This document shows, in pieces, positions 58,969 through 64,000 of a stretch of DNA of 64,000 nt; the first letter of the stretch is position 1; every line of letters starts with the position of its first letter. A program made the translations under genes and the position numbers. The notes beneath the pieces are model-generated. The model searched no databases. It worked only from the letters and a program-made list of their open reading frames with translations, and was not told the origin of the DNA. Origin of the DNA: Azotosporobacter soli (lineage in GTDB: Bacteria > Bacillota > Negativicutes > SG130); contig NZ_JAUAOA010000011.1 of the NCBI RefSeq assembly GCF_030542965.1, forward strand, positions 1-64,000, read 5' to 3'.

Positions 58969-59534
58969 TCAATCAGTATCGTCTTGTGGAATGCAACCTT
59001 AACGGAAAAGACGTCTCCTGCATGGTCGATGCGAGGGCTTCTTTGACCGATATGCTGCGCAACGACTACCGCATGACTTCGGTCAAGAAAGGCTGCGAGG
59101 TCGGTGAATGCGGCGCCTGCAATGTGCTGATCGACGGCGAATGTTATAATTCCTGCCTCTATCTGGCGGTTTGGGCGAAAGGCAAGCGCATCCGCACGCT
59201 GGAGGGCCTGCTCGGTCCGGGTGGAGAACTCAGCGATATCCAGCAGGCTTTCATTGATGAAACGGGCGTGCAGTGCGGTTTCTGCACGCCGGGCTTCATC
59301 ATGACCGCGCTCGAAGTGCTTGAGACCGGGCAGGAGTATGACGATGACGAGCTGCGCAAACGATTGAGCGGCCATCTTTGTCGCTGCACCGGCTATGAGA
59401 ATGTCCTGCGTGCGGTGAAAAGGACGATGTATAAGCGGCTCGGCAAAGCGCTGCCGCCGGAATTCGAAAGAGCGGGCGAGCCGCTGCAGGCTAAGCAGCA
59501 GGGCGAAACCTGCGCGCAAAACGGTTGCCGCTAA
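58965..59534 (+). CDS. xdhC: Xanthine dehydrogenase iron-sulfur subunit
   Basis: This 189-residue protein starts at GTG 58965 (ATGA-type overlap with xdhB), behind GGAGGTGAGG. Two [2Fe-2S] clusters are expected from KKGCEVGECGACNVLIDGE and CGFCTPGFIMTALE with CRCTGYENVLRAV. The C-terminal 30 residues beyond the usual domain end in CAQNGCR, adding two cysteines. Named after the E. coli order; this is the small electron-transfer subunit and not the XdhC maturation factor of other bacteria. Confidence 0.92.
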   Translation: MINQYRLVECNLNGKDVSCMVDARASLTDMLRNDYRMTSVKKGCEVGECGACNVLIDGECYNSCLYLAVWAKGKRIRTLEGLLGPGGELSDIQQAFIDETGVQCGFCTPGFIMTALEVLETGQEYDDDELRKRLSGHLCRCTGYENVLRAVKRTMYKRLGKALPPEFERAGEPLQAKQQGETCAQNGCR

Positions 59535-59862
59535 GCGGCGCTTCCTTTTGACAAACCTTCCCGCAGGCGCTGCGTGTGCAGGCGTCTGGACGGGGTTTGT
59601 ACTGACCGCCGTCGCCTTGGCGGAAAGTGGCAAGAGATAAAAGAGGCGGAACGCGCAGAATATGCCCGAGCAGAGGCGTCGCTGCGACGGATGGCGAAAA
59701 GCCGCGAAACGGCTCGCCAGGATGGGTGCGCAAGATGCTCTGTGTGAAACGCGATCATCAGGCAAAAGAAAAGGAGGTGAGGCACGGCAAGGGAAAGCAG
59801 CAAAGGCAAGAGTCGGTACTGGGTCAGAAAGGAATGGCAATGATTTCATAAGGGGGAATAGT
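59535..59862 (+). other. 328-bp gap before the purine permease gene
   Basis: No convincing gene. ACAAACC/GGTTTGT (59550-59600) encloses a CGCAG/CTGCG hairpin, and CCGCC/GGCGG follows at 59607-59624. A strong AAAGGAGGTGA lies at 59768-59778 without a well-placed start. No T run, purine-riboswitch core or sigma-54 site was seen, so the permease may be read from the xdh transcript. Confidence 0.5.
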
Positions 59863-61230
59863 ATGAGCGCCAATCTGAAGGAGGCTTCTCGAATGGAACC
59901 GCCCAGAACGCAAGAGGGAATCCTGGAACGGATTTTTAAGCTGAAAGAAAAAAATACCGACGTAAAAACAGAGTTAATTGCTGGACTTACTACCTTCGTC
60001 GCACTCGCATACATTATTTTCGTCAATCCGAACATTCTGGCCGATGCCGGAATTCCAAAAGAAGCGGCGATCGCATCGACGATCTGGGCGACCGCGACCG
60101 CATCGCTGGTGATGGGGGCCTGGGCGAACATGCCGATCGCCGTTGCGCCGGGCATGGGACTCAATGCCTTTTTCGCCTACTATGTCGTAGGCGTGCTGCA
60201 TCTGCACTGGACCGTCGCGCTCGGCGCCGTGTTCTTTTCCGGCATCCTGTTCCTGATCCTGACGCTCGGCGGAATCCGCCAGGCGATCATCAAGGCCGTA
60301 CCGATGAATCTGAAATGCGCGATCGGCGTCGGCATCGGACTCTTCATCGCCTTTATCGGTCTTAAGAACGCAGGCATCATCGTTTCCGACAAAGCGACGT
60401 TCGTCAGCGTCGGCCACTTGACGCAGGCCGAACCGCTCTTAGCCTGTATCGGCATCATTTTTACCGCGGCGCTGATGGCGCGCGGCGTAAAAGGAGCGAT
60501 GCTGATCGGCATCATGGCGGTGACCGCGCTCGGCATGGCCTTCGGCGCAGTACCGGTACCGAAAGGAATCGGCGATATCCTGAGCTTCCAACTGCCGAGC
60601 ATGTCGGCGACGTTCATGCAGATGGACGTGCGCGGCGCATGGGAATACGGTTTGTTTTCGATCATTTTTACATTTACGATCGTGGAATTGTTTGATAATA
60701 TGGGAACACTGATGGGCTTGACGCGCAAGGCCAAACTGATGGACGACAAGGGCGAGATTGAAAACATCGATAAAGCGCTCACCACCGATGCGATGGGTAC
60801 GATTGCCAGTGCGGCTTTCGGCACATCGACGGTGACGTCCTATGTCGAAAGCGCCGCAGGCATCGCCGAAGGCGGGCGAACCGGTCTCACGGCGATCGTC
60901 GTCGCCGCTCTCTTCGTCGTCTCGCTGATCTTCGCACCGCTGATCGGCATCGTGCCGGGCTTTGCGACCGCACCCGCGCTGATTCTGGTCGGCGCTTTGA
61001 TGATGGCCGAAATCAGCAGCGTCAGTTTCGTCGATTTCACGGACGGCCTGCCGGCTTTCCTGACGATCATCATGATGCCGCTGACGTTCAGCATCGCGAA
61101 CGGCTTCGCTTTCGGCTTCATCAGCTACACGTTTTTGAAAGTGTTAACCGGTAAAGGAAAAGATGTGAGCTGGATCATGTGGGCGGTCAGCATCGCATTT
61201 CTCGTTAATTTCTATATGCGGCTGCATTAA
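59863..61230 (+). CDS. Purine permease of the AzgA type (NCS2)
   Basis: The protein has 455 residues from ATG 59863 behind AGGGGGAA; the frame is open further upstream without a site. ELIAGLTTFVALAYIIFVNP, APGMGLNAFFAYYVV, VELFDNMGTLMGLTRKA and FGTSTVTSYVESAAGIAEGGR (in part) are AzgA-family marks. Members import adenine, guanine or hypoxanthine by proton symport. It feeds the adjacent adenine deaminase and xanthine dehydrogenase. Confidence 0.92.
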   Translation: MSANLKEASRMEPPRTQEGILERIFKLKEKNTDVKTELIAGLTTFVALAYIIFVNPNILADAGIPKEAAIASTIWATATASLVMGAWANMPIAVAPGMGLNAFFAYYVVGVLHLHWTVALGAVFFSGILFLILTLGGIRQAIIKAVPMNLKCAIGVGIGLFIAFIGLKNAGIIVSDKATFVSVGHLTQAEPLLACIGIIFTAALMARGVKGAMLIGIMAVTALGMAFGAVPVPKGIGDILSFQLPSMSATFMQMDVRGAWEYGLFSIIFTFTIVELFDNMGTLMGLTRKAKLMDDKGEIENIDKALTTDAMGTIASAAFGTSTVTSYVESAAGIAEGGRTGLTAIVVAALFVVSLIFAPLIGIVPGFATAPALILVGALMMAEISSVSFVDFTDGLPAFLTIIMMPLTFSIANGFAFGFISYTFLKVLTGKGKDVSWIMWAVSIAFLVNFYMRLH

Positions 61231-61248
61231 GCAAAAGGAGGGGTGGTC

Positions 61249-62997
61249 ATGCAAAAACCGTTGCAGGACTTGGTGGCTGTTGCGGCCGGAGAAAAACCGG
61301 CCGATCTGGTTCTCAAGAATGCCCAGGTCTTCCATGTCTTTACCGGTGAATTCCTGCCCGGGGACGTGGCCATCCAAGGCGGCTACATTGCCGGAGTGGG
61401 ACGTTACAGCGGCAGGGAAGAGGTCGATCTGAAAGGGCGATATCTAACGCCCGGTTTTATCGATGGGCATGTCCATCTGGAAAGCGGGCTGGTCAGCCCA
61501 ACCGAATTCGCCCGTCTGGTCGTGGCCGCCGGTACGACGACCGTCATCGCCGATCCGCATGAAATCGCCAATGTCGTCGGCGAACGCGGCATCCAGTTCA
61601 TTCTTGACGCGACGGAAGATCTGCCGCTACGCGTCTATGTCATGCTGCCGTCCTGCGTGCCGGCAAGCCCGCTCGAACAGTCGGGCGCGGATCTTTCGGC
61701 GCAGGAACTGGAGCCGTTTCTAAAGCATCCCCGTGTCATCGGTCTGGGCGAAGTCATGGATTTTCCCGGCGTGCTCAACCAGGATGAAGCGGTTTTTGCA
61801 AAACTGCGCATGGCGGGAAACCGTCCGATCGATGGACATGCACCCGGTTTGGAAGGCTATGCCTTAACGGCCTATATTGCGGCAGGTATCGGCAGCGATC
61901 ATGAATGCGTGACGCCTGAGCAGGCGCTTGAGCGTTTGCGCCAGGGCATGTATCTGATGCTGCGCGAAGGCTCGGCCGCGAAAAATCTTCTGCAGCTTCT
62001 GCCGGTTGTGACGCCTAAGACCGCCTGGCGCTGCATGTTCGTCACCGATGACCGTCATCCGGAAGATCTGGTGAACCTCGGACACATCAACCATCTGGTG
62101 CGGCTTGCGGTAAAAGAAGGGCTGGACGTCAGTCTGGCGCTGCAGATGGCGAGCATCAATGCGGCGAACTGCTTCGGCCTGCGCGATGTCGGCGCGATTG
62201 CGCCCGGTTACCGGGCCGATCTCCTGGCGTTTAGCGACCTTGTCTCTTGGCAGCCTGAAAGGGTCTGGCAAAACGGCGTCCTTGCCGCGGAAAACGGTCA
62301 GGCGCTGCAGGTCAACGCCCGCGTCGATGAGCGAATCGTACGCGACACGATGCATCTGGCCAGGGTCGATAAAGAGCAGCTGCGTCTGCCTGCCCAATCG
62401 CCGATCGCCAGGGTGATCGGCCTGATTCCTGGTCAGCTGGTCACGGAAGACCTGGAGCTGCCGGTAAAGGTCGTTGACGGCGCTTTTATCGCACAGCCGG
62501 AAAAGGATATCATCAAGCTGGCCGTATGGGAACGGCATAAAGGAAGCGGGCGGGTCGGCGTCGGCCTGCTGCGCGGTCTCGGCCTGAAACGCGGTGCGAT
62601 TGCATCGACTGTTGCGCATGACAGTCACAATTTAGTGGTGGCTGGCGTGAATGACGAGGATATGCTGCTCGCCGTGAGACAGGCGGAACGGATGCAAGGC
62701 GGTCTGGTGGCCGTCGCCGACGGGTTGGTGCTCGGTTCCCTGCCGCTGCCGCTGGCGGGTTTGATGGCGGATCGCGAAGTGGAGTGGGTGCAGGAAGAGC
62801 TGGCGATTTTGCAGACGGTGGCGCGCGATCTGGGCATCCGGCCCGATTATGATCCATTCATGACGCTGGCGTTTCTTAGCTTGCCGGTCATACCGGAATT
62901 GAAACTGACCGATGCGGGGCTCGTCGATGTCGCAAGTGCGAAGATCGTTCCGGTATCCGTTTTGCAAAGCCGTACGGCAAACAGCAACGGCGCCTGA
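61249..62997 (+). CDS. ade: Adenine deaminase
   Basis: The protein has 582 residues from ATG 61249, seven nt after AAAGGAGG; GTG 61243 is less likely. It converts adenine to hypoxanthine and ammonia. Metal and family motifs are GFIDGHVHLESGLVSPTEFA, TVIADPHEIANVVG, GLGEVMDFPGV, IDGHAPGL and SDHECVTPEQALERL, with VAHDSHNLVVAG near the C-terminus. It starts 18 bp after the permease gene, so adenine uptake and deamination are coupled. Confidence 0.95.
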   Translation: MQKPLQDLVAVAAGEKPADLVLKNAQVFHVFTGEFLPGDVAIQGGYIAGVGRYSGREEVDLKGRYLTPGFIDGHVHLESGLVSPTEFARLVVAAGTTTVIADPHEIANVVGERGIQFILDATEDLPLRVYVMLPSCVPASPLEQSGADLSAQELEPFLKHPRVIGLGEVMDFPGVLNQDEAVFAKLRMAGNRPIDGHAPGLEGYALTAYIAAGIGSDHECVTPEQALERLRQGMYLMLREGSAAKNLLQLLPVVTPKTAWRCMFVTDDRHPEDLVNLGHINHLVRLAVKEGLDVSLALQMASINAANCFGLRDVGAIAPGYRADLLAFSDLVSWQPERVWQNGVLAAENGQALQVNARVDERIVRDTMHLARVDKEQLRLPAQSPIARVIGLIPGQLVTEDLELPVKVVDGAFIAQPEKDIIKLAVWERHKGSGRVGVGLLRGLGLKRGAIASTVAHDSHNLVVAGVNDEDMLLAVRQAERMQGGLVAVADGLVLGSLPLPLAGLMADREVEWVQEELAILQTVARDLGIRPDYDPFMTLAFLSLPVIPELKLTDAGLVDVASAKIVPVSVLQSRTANSNGA

Positions 62998-63049
62998 GCA
63001 AGAAGAAAAATAAATAGGCGATAAGGAATAAAAGATGAGGTGATCAGGC

Positions 63050-64000
63050 ATGGGGGAAAAATCATGTCACCCGGTTGACCAAATGCTGCCGTTCGGACAG
63101 CTTTTCATCTATGGCTTGCAGCACGTTCTGGCGATGTATGCCGGCGCAGTTGCGGTTCCTTTGATTGTGGCCAATGCACTCGGTCTCGGTAAAGAGCAAC
63201 TTATTTTTCTCATTAATGCGGACTTGTTTACCTGCGGTATCGCGACGCTGATCCAGACGCTCGGTTTCGGCAACATGGGGATTCGGATTCCGATGATTCA
63301 AGGGGTTACCTTTGCGGCGGTGACGCCGATGATCATTATCGGCCAGACCAACGGACTGCCGGCGGTATACGGCTCGATTATCGTCGCCGGTCTGGTGACG
63401 TATCTCCTCGCACCCTATTTCAGCAAGCTGCTGCGGTTTTTCCCGCCGGTCGTCACCGGCAGCATCATTACGATCATCGGCATCACGCTGATGCCGGTCG
63501 CGGTGATGTGGGCAGCGGGCGGCAACCCGAAGGCGCCTGACTTTGCCAGCATGAAATATATTGCGATGGCGTTCACGGTCATGCTGATCGTACTGGTCAT
63601 GTACCGCTTTTTCACCGGGTTTATCAGCAACATTGCGGTACTGATGGGCTTGATCATCGGCACGATCATCGCGATTCCATTTGGCATGGCCAATTTTTCG
63701 CAGGTGAGCGGCGCGGCCTGGGTCGGCATCACGACGCCGTTCTGGTTCGGCTATCCGACTTTTGACATCGCTTCGATCGTATCGATGGTTCTCGTGATGT
63801 TGGTCGTCATGACGGAAACGACCGGCGACAGCATCGCGATCGGTGAGATCATCGACAAACCGGTGACGAGCAATGACCTGGCGCGTTGCCTGCGCGCCGA
63901 CGGATTTTCGACCGTCCTGGGCGGGATACTGAACAGCTTTCCTTATACGGCCTTTGCGCAGAATGTCGGCCTGGTCGGCCTGACGCGCGTCAAAAGCCGC
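63050..64000 (+). CDS. Xanthine/uracil permease family (NCS2) protein, cut by the window end
   Basis: The 317 codons seen start at ATG 63050 behind GATGAGGTGA; the stop lies outside. FGQLFIYGLQHVLAMYAGAVAVP (in part), GNMGIRIPMIQGVTFAAVTPM (in part), TETTGDSIAIGEI and GGILNSFPYTAFAQNVGLVGL (in part) mark the xanthine/urate branch of NCS2. Probable xanthine or urate uptake by proton symport, matching xdh and 8-oxoguanine deaminase. It starts 52 bp after ade and is probably in the same operon. Confidence 0.92.
   Translation, partial: MGEKSCHPVDQMLPFGQLFIYGLQHVLAMYAGAVAVPLIVANALGLGKEQLIFLINADLFTCGIATLIQTLGFGNMGIRIPMIQGVTFAAVTPMIIIGQTNGLPAVYGSIIVAGLVTYLLAPYFSKLLRFFPPVVTGSIITIIGITLMPVAVMWAAGGNPKAPDFASMKYIAMAFTVMLIVLVMYRFFTGFISNIAVLMGLIIGTIIAIPFGMANFSQVSGAAWVGITTPFWFGYPTFDIASIVSMVLVMLVVMTETTGDSIAIGEIIDKPVTSNDLARCLRADGFSTVLGGILNSFPYTAFAQNVGLVGLTRVKSR

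Noticed and set aside
59535-59862. Purine riboswitch before the permease
   Set aside because: The conserved three-way-junction sequence was not found.
1-64000. CRISPR array or rRNA genes
   Set aside because: No regularly spaced short repeats and no rRNA-like sequence were seen on either strand.

Overview
The window reads as a Firmicutes chromosome of the Negativicutes type, most likely a Sporomusaceae relative. This rests on gene content: a sodium-pumping decarboxylase module, a selenium-dependent molybdenum hydroxylase cluster with xanthine dehydrogenase, methionine gamma-lyase, and several sigma-54 circuits. It also fits the strong AGGAGG-type ribosome sites and the frequent GTG and TTG starts. 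Everything here was read by eye, with no database search.

Region 1 (1-9740) is AT-rich mobile DNA. An IS3-family element has cut into a helicase gene. After it come an HNH endonuclease, an eroded toxin-antitoxin pair, and a compact operon of KAP-type NTPase, DUF262 protein and HEPN protein that looks like an anti-phage module. The region ends at a 46-nt 3' fragment of a tRNA-Gly gene, as expected at one end of an island integrated in a tRNA gene.

Region 2 (9.7-21.5 kb) is a second accessory zone. It holds a voltage-gated-type ion channel, a superfamily-1 helicase with a C-terminal nuclease-like domain lying between two imperfect 80-bp direct repeats, an AbiGi-type gene, a two-receiver GGDEF protein, an orphan phage tail-collar gene, a CD3073/CD3072-like transporter and desulfidase pair, and a SPRY-FN3 adhesin-like protein. 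Three copies of an exactly 215-bp repeat that can fold into a branched structure (cores at 14999, 17110 and 18663) sit after three unrelated genes. A promoter-to-terminator unit without a reading frame (15414-15658) is a candidate small RNA.

Region 3 (21.5-48.5 kb) is mostly ordinary chromosome: carbonic anhydrase, exported proteins, a CsgG-like protein, nicotinate phosphoribosyltransferase, a sigma-54 activator next to methionine gamma-lyase with a matching -24/-12 promoter, CheW, a small alarmone synthetase, an AlaX-type editing protein, an FUSC-family membrane protein, hemerythrin and a chemoreceptor. On the minus strand a CitA/CitB-like two-component pair lies upstream of the membrane and biotin subunits of a sodium-translocating decarboxylase plus a MatC-like carrier. 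The carboxyltransferase subunit is absent. A DnaA-box cluster lies at 36004-36111.

Region 4 (48.5-64 kb) is a purine-degradation and molybdenum hydroxylase cluster: yqeB, yqeC, a molybdopterin-binding protein, mocA, a sigma-54 activator, 8-oxoguanine deaminase, xdhABC, a purine permease, adenine deaminase and a second permease cut by the window end. Two near-consensus sigma-54 promoters, and three palindromes just after the activator gene, suggest that this activator controls the cluster.
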